Below the pieces are notes generated by a model. The model did no database searches. It was not told the origin of the DNA and saw nothing but the letters and a program-made list of their open reading frames with translations. The translations under genes were made by a program, and so were the position numbers. This document shows, in pieces, positions 18,948 to 27,700 of a stretch of 64,000 nt of DNA; the first letter of the stretch is position 1, and every line of letters starts with the position of its first letter. The stretch is from Fontisphaera persica (GTDB taxonomy: Bacteria > Verrucomicrobiota > Verrucomicrobiia > Limisphaerales > Fontisphaeraceae), in contig NZ_CP116615.1 in assembly GCF_024832785.1 (NCBI RefSeq), positions 4,340,001 through 4,404,000 on the forward strand, given 5' to 3'.

Positions 18948-19049
18948 ATGGGTTCCTTAAAGAAACGTCGGAAAGCGAAAATCAACAAGCACAAGCGGCG
19001 CAAGAAGCTCCGGGCGCATCGTCACAAGAAGCGCACCTGGCAGAAGTAA
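18948..19049 (+). CDS. AURKAIP1/COX24-domain small ribosomal protein (33 aa)
   Basis: This is a 33-residue extremely basic peptide, starting [18 protein letters not shown] and ending [10 protein letters not shown]. It matches the AURKAIP1/COX24 C-terminal domain family, which includes the mitochondrial small-subunit protein mS38 and bacterial bS22-like peptides that bind 16S rRNA near the decoding centre. I find it by direct translation. The ATG at 18948 lies after a purine-rich GGAAGCAAAATAATT stretch, which may act as a weak ribosome binding site. Such peptides are easily missed by gene callers. It is followed by a strong hairpin (19079-19113), indicating that it ends a transcript. The family assignment is good; the exact ribosomal role is inferred. 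Confidence 0.85.
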   Translation: MGSLKKRRKAKINKHKRRKKLRAHRHKKRTWQK

Positions 19050-19078
19050 GCGTCTCGGTGCCGCCGCGCACCTTGCAA

Positions 19079-19122
19079 CCGTTCACCCGCTGCCGGTGGC
19101 GGCGGGTGAACGGTGTCGTTTT
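19079..19122 (+). terminator. hairpin terminator after the small ribosomal protein gene
   Basis: A perfect 12-bp inverted repeat, CCGTTCACCCGC at 19079-19090 and GCGGGTGAACGG at 19102-19113, can extend inward by a wobble pair and three more pairs to a 3-base loop. A short T-run (19119-19122) follows five bases later. The stem is very strong and the T-run weak. It lies between the 33-residue peptide gene and the TPR lipoprotein gene. Confidence 0.6.
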
Positions 19123-19146
19123 CCGGCCTGCAGGCTAAAGCTTTGT

Positions 19147-20883
19147 ATGCGTGAACGTGGGATGATGCGGCTGGGCATGGCATGGGCCGCGGCGCTGCTG
19201 CTGGCCGGTTGCGCCCGCTGGCCCGACAGCCCCCCCTTGCTGCCGTCCTCGCGTCCGCCCAAAACCGCCCCCGCCAGGCCGCCCGCCCGCACCAACGCCG
19301 TCGCGGACGCCCGCATCGAAGCCGCCAAATCGGCCGAGGTGGAAAAGCGCGCCGAGCTGCTGGCCCGTTATGCGGCGGGAGTGGCCGCGGAGGCCCAGGG
19401 CAACACGCCCCAGGCCCTGACCGAGTATTTGGAGGCGGCGCGGCGGGACATCACCAACGAGCCCCTGGTGCTGGAAGTGGCCATGCGCCTCCTGCAATCC
19501 CGTCAGGTGGACCCCGCCCTCGAACTCCTCCGCGACTGCGCCGCCCGCACCAATGCCTCCCACCTCGTCCTGGCCCACCTCGGCTGGCTCAGCGCCCAAA
19601 TCGGCCGCACCAATGACGCCGTGCTTTTCAGCCAGCGCGCCTTCCAAATGGCTCCCACCAACTTCATGGCCTGTCGCACGCTGGTCACGCATTTCCTCGA
19701 GCAGAAACAACCCGAAAAAGCCCGGCCTTACCTCGACACCGCAGCCCGCCAGAAGGGCGACGGCGTGTTTTATGTGGACCTGGGCGAGCTGATGCTGATT
19801 TACAACCGCAACAGCCCGGCCTCCCAGCAAATCCCCACCAACCAAATCCTCCAGGTCCTGGGCCGCGCACGCGGATTGCTGGACGACAATCCCGCCTACC
19901 GCGTCAAATGGGCGGAAATGCACGAAAACGCCGGCGATACCACCACCGCCCTGGCCATGTACGTGGACCTGCTCGAGGTGTTTGCCGATGCGCCGCCCGT
20001 GCGCGACGGCCTGCGCGCCAAGCTGGCCGATTTGTATCTCAAAGGCGGCCAGCGCCAGCAAGCCATGAGCCAATTGGAGTCTTTTCTCAAGGACCATCCC
20101 CGCAACGCCCAGGTCTGGTTTATTCTGGGCCAGGTGGCCCTTGAAGAGCGCCAGTTTGCCCGCGCGGGTGAAGCGCTCCGGCAGGCCATCCGCCTCAAAC
20201 CCGATTATGAGCCCGCCTACTATGAAGCGCTGAGAGCTTATCTCAGCACTAATCTGGTGGCGGAGGCCATGGACCTCCTCGACGAGGCCCGCCGGCGCTT
20301 CCCCGCCAATTTCCCCTTGGAATATTTCACGGCGCTTGCGCACTTGCGGAAGGGCGATTATGCCAATGCCCTCAAGGCCTTCACCGCCGCCGAAGTAATA
20401 GCCGCCGCCACCGAGCCGGAGCGCTTAAATGCCGGGTTTTACTTTCAAGTGGGCATGGTCTGCGAGCGACTGAAACGCTTCGAGGACGCGGCCACCTATT
20501 TCAAAAAGGCCATCGCCCTCGAGCCGGACTTTGCCGAGGCGCTCAATTACCTCGGCTACATGTGGGCCGAGCAGGGGGTGCATTTGCAGGAAGCCCGCGA
20601 GCTGCTCGAACGCGCCCTCAAGCTGGAACCCAAAAACGCCGCCTACCTCGACAGCATGGGCTGGATTTATTTCAAACTCGGCGATTTGGAGCGCGCCCGC
20701 TCCTATGTGGAGCAGGCCATTGCCCTGAGCGAGAAGCCCGATGCCACGCTGCATGACCATTTGGGCGACATCTACGCCGCCCTCAAACTCTGGGAAAAAG
20801 CCCGGGCGCAATGGAAAAAAGCCCTGGAACTGGAACCCACCGACGAAATCAAAAAGAAGCTCGAAACCGCGCCCAACCTTTGA
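19147..20883 (+). CDS. TPR-repeat lipoprotein
   Basis: This is a 578-residue outer-membrane or periplasmic lipoprotein made mostly of tetratricopeptide repeats. The N terminus MAWAAALLLAGC ends with a good lipobox and a Cys at residue 22. A Pro/Ala-rich linker follows, then TPR helices throughout. The clearest TPR units are near the end, with repeated patterns such as FAEALNYLGYMWAEQG and AAYLDSMGWIYFKLGDLERARSYVEQAI. These proteins act as scaffolds for protein complexes, for example in outer-membrane assembly or polysaccharide export. The partner here is unknown. Two starts are possible, 19147 and 19162, and both leave the lipobox intact; I give the longer. The DUF2203 gene starts 23 bp downstream and may be co-transcribed. 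Confidence 0.85.
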   Translation: MRERGMMRLGMAWAAALLLAGCARWPDSPPLLPSSRPPKTAPARPPARTNAVADARIEAAKSAEVEKRAELLARYAAGVAAEAQGNTPQALTEYLEAARRDITNEPLVLEVAMRLLQSRQVDPALELLRDCAARTNASHLVLAHLGWLSAQIGRTNDAVLFSQRAFQMAPTNFMACRTLVTHFLEQKQPEKARPYLDTAARQKGDGVFYVDLGELMLIYNRNSPASQQIPTNQILQVLGRARGLLDDNPAYRVKWAEMHENAGDTTTALAMYVDLLEVFADAPPVRDGLRAKLADLYLKGGQRQQAMSQLESFLKDHPRNAQVWFILGQVALEERQFARAGEALRQAIRLKPDYEPAYYEALRAYLSTNLVAEAMDLLDEARRRFPANFPLEYFTALAHLRKGDYANALKAFTAAEVIAAATEPERLNAGFYFQVGMVCERLKRFEDAATYFKKAIALEPDFAEALNYLGYMWAEQGVHLQEARELLERALKLEPKNAAYLDSMGWIYFKLGDLERARSYVEQAIALSEKPDATLHDHLGDIYAALKLWEKARAQWKKALELEPTDEIKKKLETAPNL

Positions 20884-20906
20884 GACTCCCAGCGCTCGCC
20901 CTGCCC

Positions 20907-21296
20907 ATGCACTACCGCTTCACCAAACACTACACGCTGGACGAGGCGCGCGCACTTCTGCCGCAGGTGCGCCAGTGGCTGACGCAGTTGCAACGGAGCA
21001 GCCGGGCGTTGAAAAAGGTGGATGCCCAAATCTTCCAGATGCGCCAAAACGGCGAAGACCTCGGCGGCCCGCGCGTGTGCGAATGGGTGCGCCTGGGGGT
21101 GGAATGCATGGAGAGGATGGCCGAATTCCAGCGCCGCCAGATTTTGGTCAAGGACATCGAGCGGGGGCTGGTGGATTTTCCCTCCCTGCGCGGTGACCGC
21201 GAGGTGTTCCTCTGCTGGGAAATGGACGAGGACGACATTCAATTCTGGCACGACCTGGATGCCGGTTATGCGGGACGGGAAGCCATTGAAGAATAA
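20907..21296 (+). CDS. DUF2203 family protein
   Basis: This is a 129-residue protein of the DUF2203 family, conserved across several phyla and without known function. Seen: the opening YRFTKHYTLDEARALLPQVRQW, a charged helical middle, then the family-typical GLVDFPSLRGDREVFLCWEMDEDDIQFWHDLDAGYAGRE. The protein is probably cytoplasmic and helical. I use the ATG at 20907, which opens exactly at the conserved N terminus. It is followed at 30 bp by moaE and may belong to the same operon, but nothing in it suggests a molybdopterin role. Confidence 0.88.
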   Translation: MHYRFTKHYTLDEARALLPQVRQWLTQLQRSSRALKKVDAQIFQMRQNGEDLGGPRVCEWVRLGVECMERMAEFQRRQILVKDIERGLVDFPSLRGDREVFLCWEMDEDDIQFWHDLDAGYAGREAIEE

Positions 21297-21326
21297 CCCC
21301 CGGCATGGCATGGTCTCCGGCAATCC

Positions 21327-21731
21327 ATGCAGATAGATGTGCAAATCACCCGGGCGCGCATTGAGCCGTGGCCGCCGCCGCCGGCGGGGCAGGCCGTTTC
21401 GGGCGCGGTGGTGGAATTCACTGGCGTGGTCCGCGGCACGGAAAATGGCGCGCCCATCGCCGCGCTGGAATATGAGGCTTATGACTCCATGGCCCTCAGC
21501 GAAATGCGCCGGTTGCTCCAGGAATTGAGCGCGCAATTTCCCTGTCATGCCGTCCGCGTCATTCATCGCGTGGGGATTGTGCCCGCGGGCGAGGCCGCCA
21601 TCTGCGTGCGCGTGGAAGCGGCGCACCGCCAGGAAGCCTTTGGCCTGATGACCACCTTTCTGGACGCCTTGAAACGCGACGTGCCCATCTGGAAACGCCG
21701 CGCCTTGAAGGAGCCGCCTTCCGCCTCTTGA
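21327..21731 (+). CDS. moaE: molybdopterin synthase catalytic subunit MoaE
   Basis: This is a 134-residue large subunit of molybdopterin synthase, which inserts two sulfurs from MoaD thiocarboxylate into cyclic pyranopterin monophosphate. Seen: GAVVEFTGVVRGTENG, LEYEAYDSMA, HRVGIVPAGEAAICVRVEAAHR and the active-site-region VPIWKRRAL, with the conserved Lys before Arg. It starts the moaE-moeA-moaC block. No moaD (small sulfur carrier) or moaA gene is near, so those must lie elsewhere. Nine bases separate it from moeA. Confidence 0.95.
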   Translation: MQIDVQITRARIEPWPPPPAGQAVSGAVVEFTGVVRGTENGAPIAALEYEAYDSMALSEMRRLLQELSAQFPCHAVRVIHRVGIVPAGEAAICVRVEAAHRQEAFGLMTTFLDALKRDVPIWKRRALKEPPSAS

Positions 21732-21740
21732 GGGGTTCTC

Positions 21741-22958
21741 ATGCCAACCCAGCCCTCCGCCCACCCCGCCACCGTCGAACAAGTGCTCGCCTGCCTGGCC
21801 GCGCACGTGGCGCCGTTGCCCGCCGAAGCCGTCCCCTTGCCGCGCGCTCTGGGCCGGGTTTTGCGGGAGCGGGTGACGGCGCCCGAAGACCAGCCGCCCT
21901 TTGACGTGGCCGCCATGGACGGCTATGCCATGCGGGAAGACGAAACCGGCGAGCTCCTGCAAGTCGTGGGCGCCCGCCGGGCCGGCGATTGGCAGCCGCA
22001 GGAGCTTCAACCCGGCCAGGCCCTGCAAGTGGCCACCGGCGCGGCCCTGCCCGCGCCCGGCCTCCGCGTCATCCCCCGGGAGGACCTCGAGCCGGCCGGC
22101 GAAAAAATCCGCGTGCTGCGCCGGAGTCCCAAAACCTGGGTGCGCCGCCGCGGCGAAAACGTGCGCGCAGGCCAGGAGTTGCTGCCGCCGGGGGTGGTGC
22201 TGCGTCATGGCCAGTTGGCCCTCCTGGCCAGCGTGGGCTGCGTCACGCCCGTCGTCACCCGCCTGCCGCGCCTCGCGCATCTGGTGACCGGCAATGAGCT
22301 GGTCAGACCGGAGCAAACCCCCGGCCCCGGCCAGATTCGCGACTCCAATAGCACGCTGGTGCAGACTTTTTTTGCGGAACTCGGCCTGCCGGTGCAAAGC
22401 CAGCGCGTGGGGGAAGAGGAGGCCGCTTTGCGCGCCGCCTTGGAGCCGATTTTAACCGCCGCCACGCCGCCCGATTTGCTGCTCATTTCCGGCGGCGCCA
22501 GCGTGGGCGATCATGACTTCACGCGCCCCGTGCTGGAGCAGTTGGGTTTTCGTTTGTTGATTCAACGGACGGCCGCGCGCCCGGGACGCCCGTTGGTCTT
22601 TGCGGTGCGCCCGGGCACGGTGGCCTTTGGACTGCCGGGCAATCCGCTGGCCCATTTTGTCTGCCTGAACCTTTACGTGCGCGCCGCCCTGCAGCGTTTG
22701 TTGGCGCAGTCAGCATCGCCGGTGTTCTGGCCGGGACGTCTGGCCGCACCTTTCAATCCCGGCGGCTCGCCGTGGGAAACCTTGTGTCCCGCCACCTGGC
22801 AGCCGCAGGCCGATGGATTACAGGTCACCCTGTTGCCCTGGCAAAGTTCGGGGGACCTCACCCCCTTGCGCTACGCCAATGCCGTGGCCCGTTTGCCCGG
22901 GGGCCAGACACCGCTGCCCGCCGGCGCTCCGGTTGCCTTTATCCCCATCCTTCCATGA
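21741..22958 (+). CDS. moeA: molybdopterin molybdotransferase MoeA
   Basis: This is a 405-residue MoeA, the enzyme that inserts molybdate into adenylylated molybdopterin. Visible landmarks are PFDVAAMDGYAMR near the N terminus, RRRGENVRAGQELL, LVTGNELV, the MoCF_biosynth-type LLISGGASVGDHDF and the final-domain FGLPGNPLAHFV. The first ATG at 21741 follows a GAGGGG ribosome-binding-like run. Its stop overlaps the moaC start by four bases (ATGA), indicating translational coupling within the molybdenum-cofactor operon. Confidence 0.95.
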   Translation: MPTQPSAHPATVEQVLACLAAHVAPLPAEAVPLPRALGRVLRERVTAPEDQPPFDVAAMDGYAMREDETGELLQVVGARRAGDWQPQELQPGQALQVATGAALPAPGLRVIPREDLEPAGEKIRVLRRSPKTWVRRRGENVRAGQELLPPGVVLRHGQLALLASVGCVTPVVTRLPRLAHLVTGNELVRPEQTPGPGQIRDSNSTLVQTFFAELGLPVQSQRVGEEEAALRAALEPILTAATPPDLLLISGGASVGDHDFTRPVLEQLGFRLLIQRTAARPGRPLVFAVRPGTVAFGLPGNPLAHFVCLNLYVRAALQRLLAQSASPVFWPGRLAAPFNPGGSPWETLCPATWQPQADGLQVTLLPWQSSGDLTPLRYANAVARLPGGQTPLPAGAPVAFIPILP

Positions 22959-23416
22959 AAAAAAAGGCCTCTACCTTCAGCCATCTGGACGGCCGCGGCC
23001 AGGCCTGCATGGTGCCTGTGACCGGAAAACCTCTTCAGCCCCGCCGCGCCGTGGCGCGGGGCGCTGTCTTCTGCCAGCCTGCCACCTTGCGCGCCGTGCG
23101 GCAGCAGGCGCTGCCCAAGGGCGATGTCCTCACCGTGGCCCGCATCGCGGGCATCCAGGCGGCCAAGCGCACGGCGGAGCTGATTCCCCTGTGTCACCCT
23201 TTGCCTCTGTCGCACGTGGCCGTGGATTTCCAACTGCGCCGCGACCGGGTGGACATTGAATGTGCCGTGGAGACCGTGGCGCAAACCGGCGTGGAAATGG
23301 AGGCCTTGACCGGCGTCATGGCCGCAGCCTTGGCCTGGTATGATATGTGCAAGGCCGTGGACCAAACCATGCGCATTGAAGGCGTGCGCCTGGTGGAAAA
23401 ACGCAAAGGCGCCTGA
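22955..23416 (+). CDS. moaC: cyclic pyranopterin monophosphate synthase MoaC
   Basis: This is a 153-residue MoaC, which with MoaA converts GTP to cyclic pyranopterin monophosphate, the first step of molybdopterin synthesis. Seen: FSHLDGRGQACMVPVTGK, AKRTAELIPLCHPLPLSHV with the conserved His, and TGVEMEALTGVMAAALAWYDMCKAVD, then IEGVRLVEKRKG. The usual MVDV near the start reads MVPV here. The ATG at 22955 overlaps the moeA stop by four bases and opens with a Lys run. A GC hairpin (arms at 23420-23426 and 23436-23442) follows without a T-run. Confidence 0.95.
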   Translation: MKKKASTFSHLDGRGQACMVPVTGKPLQPRRAVARGAVFCQPATLRAVRQQALPKGDVLTVARIAGIQAAKRTAELIPLCHPLPLSHVAVDFQLRRDRVDIECAVETVAQTGVEMEALTGVMAAALAWYDMCKAVDQTMRIEGVRLVEKRKGA

Positions 23417-23471
23417 AGCCCCGCGCCGGCCTCCCGCGCGGGCGGTGGCCCAAACTCCTGCATCAGCGCAT

Positions 23472-23500
23472 TTGCCAAACCAAGGTCATTTGCGTAAGGT
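23472..23500 (+). promoter_or_regulatory. candidate promoter of the PAS histidine kinase gene
   Basis: TTGCCA at 23472-23477 and TAAGGT at 23495-23500 have a 17-base spacer. The ATG of the kinase gene follows at 23507, about where transcription would start. If real, the message would be leaderless or nearly so. TAAGGT could alternatively be a ribosome binding site. Confidence 0.35.
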
Positions 23501-23506
23501 ATATCC

Positions 23507-24661
23507 ATGAGCGCCACCAACGTCCCCCTCACTGAGTTTGCACCGGCCGAGCGAGTCCCCATCGAAATCGTCCGCCAGCAGGCGGCGGAAATTGGCAGCC
23601 TGCCCCTCACGCCGCACGTGTTCAACTCCGTCCTCAATTGCGTCCTCATTCTCAACCCCCAGCGCCAAATCGTTTTTGCCTCGGAAAACGTCAAAAATTT
23701 CCTCGAAGGCAAAACCGCCGCCGACATCATCGGCCTGCGTCCGGGGGAGGCCTTTGGCTGCGCGCACTCCGATGCCCACGACAGCGGTTGCGGCACCAGC
23801 CGTTTCTGCGCCGAATGTGGCGCCGTCAAAGCCGCGCTGGCCAGCCTGGCGGGCTACACCGACTTGCAGGAATGCCGCATGCTGCGCCTGGTCCAGGGCC
23901 AGCCCCAGGCGCTGGATTTGTTGGTCTATGCTTCTCCCCTCCAGCACAATGGCCAGCTTTTCAGCCTCTTTTGCCTGACTGACATCAGCCATCAAAAACG
24001 CCGCCGCGCCATGGAGCGCATCTTTTTCCATGACCTCCTCAACTCCGTGGGCAGTCTCGCCGCGCTCATGGAACAGTTGCGGGAAATGGCCTCCCCCGAA
24101 CTGAAGGAGGATTTGGAACTGGCCGAAGGCGCCTGCCACGATGCCGTGGAGCAAATCCTCAGCCAGAAGGATTTAATGGCGGCGGAAAACAATGAATTGC
24201 ATGTCCATCCCGAACCGGTGAATGCCCTGCTCCTCCTCAACCATCTGGTCAAACTCTTTGCCCGCCATCCCGTCGCCACCGGCCGGCAGTTGCAAATGGG
24301 GCCTTGTCCCGTGGCCGTGGCCTTGCTCACCGACCCCACCCTGCTGCGCCGCGTGCTGGGCAATTTGATTAAAAACGCCCTCGAGGCCTGCCCCCCCGGC
24401 GGCATGGTCACCGTCTCCTGCGCGCCGGAGGGGGAGCGCGTGCGTTTCAGTGTCCACAACCCGGGCGTCATGCCTCAATCCGTGCAGTTGCAGATGTTTC
24501 ATCGCTCCTTCACCACCAAGGGCGACGGCCGCGGCCTGGGCACCTATAGCGTCAAGCTCATCACCGAACGTTATCTCAAGGGCACCGTGGGCTTTACCTC
24601 CGAGGAAGAGACCGGCACCACCTTCTTTGTGCTGCTGCCCCGCCGCCTGGCAGAAGAGTAG
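23507..24661 (+). CDS. soluble PAS-domain sensor histidine kinase with Cys cluster
   Basis: This is a 384-residue histidine kinase with no membrane segment, so it senses something inside the cell. A PAS domain spans about residues 38-155. It contains a Cys/His set, C85, H87, C95, C101 and C104, in a GCAHSDAHDSGCGTSRFC-like stretch that could bind a metal, haem or an iron-sulfur cluster or act as a redox switch (inference). The phospho-acceptor His is probably H175 in FFHDLLNS. The ATPase domain shows an N box (NLIKNALEA, about 286-294) and a G box GRGLGTYSVKL. No response regulator gene is adjacent, so it is an orphan in this window. The start ATG at 23507 is preceded by TAAGGT. Confidence 0.88.
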   Translation: MSATNVPLTEFAPAERVPIEIVRQQAAEIGSLPLTPHVFNSVLNCVLILNPQRQIVFASENVKNFLEGKTAADIIGLRPGEAFGCAHSDAHDSGCGTSRFCAECGAVKAALASLAGYTDLQECRMLRLVQGQPQALDLLVYASPLQHNGQLFSLFCLTDISHQKRRRAMERIFFHDLLNSVGSLAALMEQLREMASPELKEDLELAEGACHDAVEQILSQKDLMAAENNELHVHPEPVNALLLLNHLVKLFARHPVATGRQLQMGPCPVAVALLTDPTLLRRVLGNLIKNALEACPPGGMVTVSCAPEGERVRFSVHNPGVMPQSVQLQMFHRSFTTKGDGRGLGTYSVKLITERYLKGTVGFTSEEETGTTFFVLLPRRLAEE

Positions 24662-24791
24662 TCTTCTTTTCCACCGCCGAACTCTGCTTCATCCCCGCCT
24701 CATTGGCTAAGCGCCAGCGACTTGAAGGCGCCGGGAGGATTGCCCCCATCTCCGACTTGCTGCTCGCCACCGCGTCGGCTAACCTGCCTCT

Positions 24792-27700
24792 ATGAACTCG
24801 CTGTTATCGCCTCCCGTTCAAGCTGTCGCTTTACTTTTTTCTGCCTTGATTGGGAGCCTGCCCGGTCCCAGCCCGCTCCGTGCCGCCGATTCCCCAGCCA
24901 TGCCCGCCGCCATTCACGCCGGCCTCATGCGCTATGCCGATGTTTCCGCCACCCAAATCGTTTTCGTTTATGGCGGCGACATCTGGCTGGCCCCCAAGTC
25001 CGGCGGCGTTGCCGTCAAACTCAGCTCGCCCCCCGGAGAGGAAATGTTTCCCAAGTTCTCTCCGGACGGCACCCAAATCGCCTTCAGCGCCAATTACGAC
25101 GGCAACACCGATATTTACATCGTGCCCGTCACCGGCGGCCTGCCGCGGCGGCTCACCCATCACGGCGCGGCCGACCGCGTCATCGAGTGGTATCCCGATG
25201 GCCGCTCCCTCCTTTACGCCACCATGATGACCAGTTACAAAGACCGCTTCAACCAGCTCTACCGCATTCCCGTCACGGGCGGTTTGCCCGAAAAACTGCC
25301 CGTGCCCTACGGTGAGTTTGCCGCGCTCTCGCCGGATGCCAAAATCCTGGCCTATACCCCCATCAGCGTGGATTTCCGCACCTGGAAACGCTACCGCGGC
25401 GGCATGAATCCCGACATCTGGCTCTTTGACCTGGAAAAAAACACCGCCCGCAACCTCACCCGCCACGACGCCAACGATTCCCTCCCCATGTGGCGCGGGG
25501 ATACCTTGTATTTCCTCTCCAACCGCGATGCGCACGGGCGCGACAACCTCTGGGCCTACGACACCAGAAAGGAGCGCTTCCGCCAGCTCACCGCCTTCCA
25601 GGATTACGACGTGAAATTCCCCAGCATCGGCCCCGCCGACATCGTCTTCGAATGCGGCGGAAAATTGTACTTGCTGGACCTGGCCACCGAAAAATACCAG
25701 GAGGTCAAGATTCAAGTCGTCACCGATCAGAGCACCCTCAAACCGCGGCTGGAAAATGTCTCAGGTTACATCCACAACGCCGCCGTTTCCCCCTCCGGCA
25801 AACGGGTAATTTTCGAGGCCCGCGGCGATGTGTTCAGCGCGCCGGCCGAAAATGGCGTCGTGCGCAATCTCACGCGCACCTCGGGCGTCGCGGAGCGTTA
25901 CCCCGCCTGGTCCCCGGATGGCCGCTGGCTGGCTTATTTTAGTGACCGCACCGGCGAATATGAGCTGACCCTTCGCCCCGCCGACGGCACCGGCGAGGAG
26001 CAAACCCTCACCTCCCTGGGCCCAGGCTACCGCTACCGGCCCCAGTGGTCCCCCGACAGCCAGAAAATCGTCTGGATTGACCAGGCCATGAAAATCTGGC
26101 TGTACGATTTTGCGCAAAAACAAACCCGCATGATTGACCGCCAGAAATGGCGTTATCATGGCGCCCTGCATGCCTTCACCGTGAGCTGGTCCCCTGACAG
26201 CCGCTGGCTGGCCTACGACGCCGACAAGGACAACCGCCAAAGCTGCATCGTCCTTTATGACACCGACAAGCAGCAGCGCCACGAAGTCACCAGCGGCTTT
26301 TACGATGACCGCGAGCCGGTCTTTGACCCCGACGGCAAATACCTCTACCTCCGCACCGGCCGCCAGTTCGCGCCCATGTACAGCGAGCTGGATAATTCCT
26401 GGGTCTACGCCAACACCTGGCGCCTGGCTGCCGTCCCCCTGCGCCGCGACGTGCCTTCTCCCCTCGCTCCACGCAACGACGAGGAACCCGTCAAAAAGGA
26501 GGACGCGAAGGAGGAACCCGCCAAAACCGACACCGCCAAAACCCCCGAAAAATCCGGCGACAAACCTGCCGAAAAACCTGCCCCCGCCGCCACGGACAAA
26601 AAACCCAAACCAGTCACCATTGATTTGGAGGGCTTTGAAGAGCGCATGGTGCTCCTGCCGCCCAAGGCCGGGCGTTATGCCGATTTGTGCGCCACCTCCG
26701 GCAAGCTCATTTACCGCGTCCTGCCCCGCACCGGCTCCGACGCCACCGCCTCCCCCGCCGAGTTCTACGATTTGGAGAAGCGCGACACAAAGCGCATCCT
26801 GGACGACGCCGATGACCTCCAGCTCTCCGCCAATCGCGAAAAACTCCTGGTGCGCAAAGACCGCACCTACGCCATCATCGAACCCAAGGAAAACCAAAAC
26901 CTCAACAAAAAGGTGGACACCTCCGGATTCGAGGCCCTGATAGACCCTCCCGCCGAATGGCGCCAAATCTTCATGGATGCCTGGCGTATCGAGCGCGATT
27001 ACTTCTACGACCCCAACCTTCACGGCGTGGACTGGCAGGCCATGCGCGAACGTTACGGCAAAATGCTCAACGATTGCGTGACCCGCTGGGACGTGAACTA
27101 CCTCATCGGCGAACTGATTGCCGAGTTGAACGCCTCCCACACCTACCGCAGCGGCGGCGATGTCCAGCGCACCCCCGAACGCGGCGTGGGCTACCTCGGC
27201 TGCGATTTCAGCTTCGAAAACGGCGCCTACCGCATCAAGAAAATCATCCGCGCCGCGCCCTGGGACACCGAAGTCACCTCACCCCTCTTGCGCCCGGGCT
27301 TGACCAATGTGCAGGAGGGCGATTACTTGCTGGCCGTCAACGGCCAGCCCCTCGACCCCGCGCAGGACCCCTGGGCGGCCTTCCAGGGCCTCGCGGACAA
27401 ACCGGTGCTCCTGACTGTCAATGACCGCCCCGAACTTAAAGGCGCACGCGAAGTCCTCGTCCACACCCTCGCCAGCGAGGCCCGCTTGCGCCACCTCGCC
27501 TGGATTAATGAAAACCGCCTCAAAGTCGAACGCCTCAGCCAGGGCCGCATCGGCTATGTGTACGTTCCCGACACCGGCGTCCACGGCCAGACCGAGCTGG
27601 TGCGCCAGTTCCGCGCCCAAATTACCAAAGATGCCCTCATCATTGATGAACGCTTCAACAGCGGCGGCCAGATTCCGGACCGCTTCATCGAGTTGCTCTC

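Noticed and set aside
21297-21326. Molybdenum-cofactor riboswitch before moaE
   Set aside because: The gap is only 30 bases and cannot hold one.
23420-23442. Possible terminator after moaC
   Set aside because: A 7-bp GC hairpin exists but no T-run follows; left as a note only.
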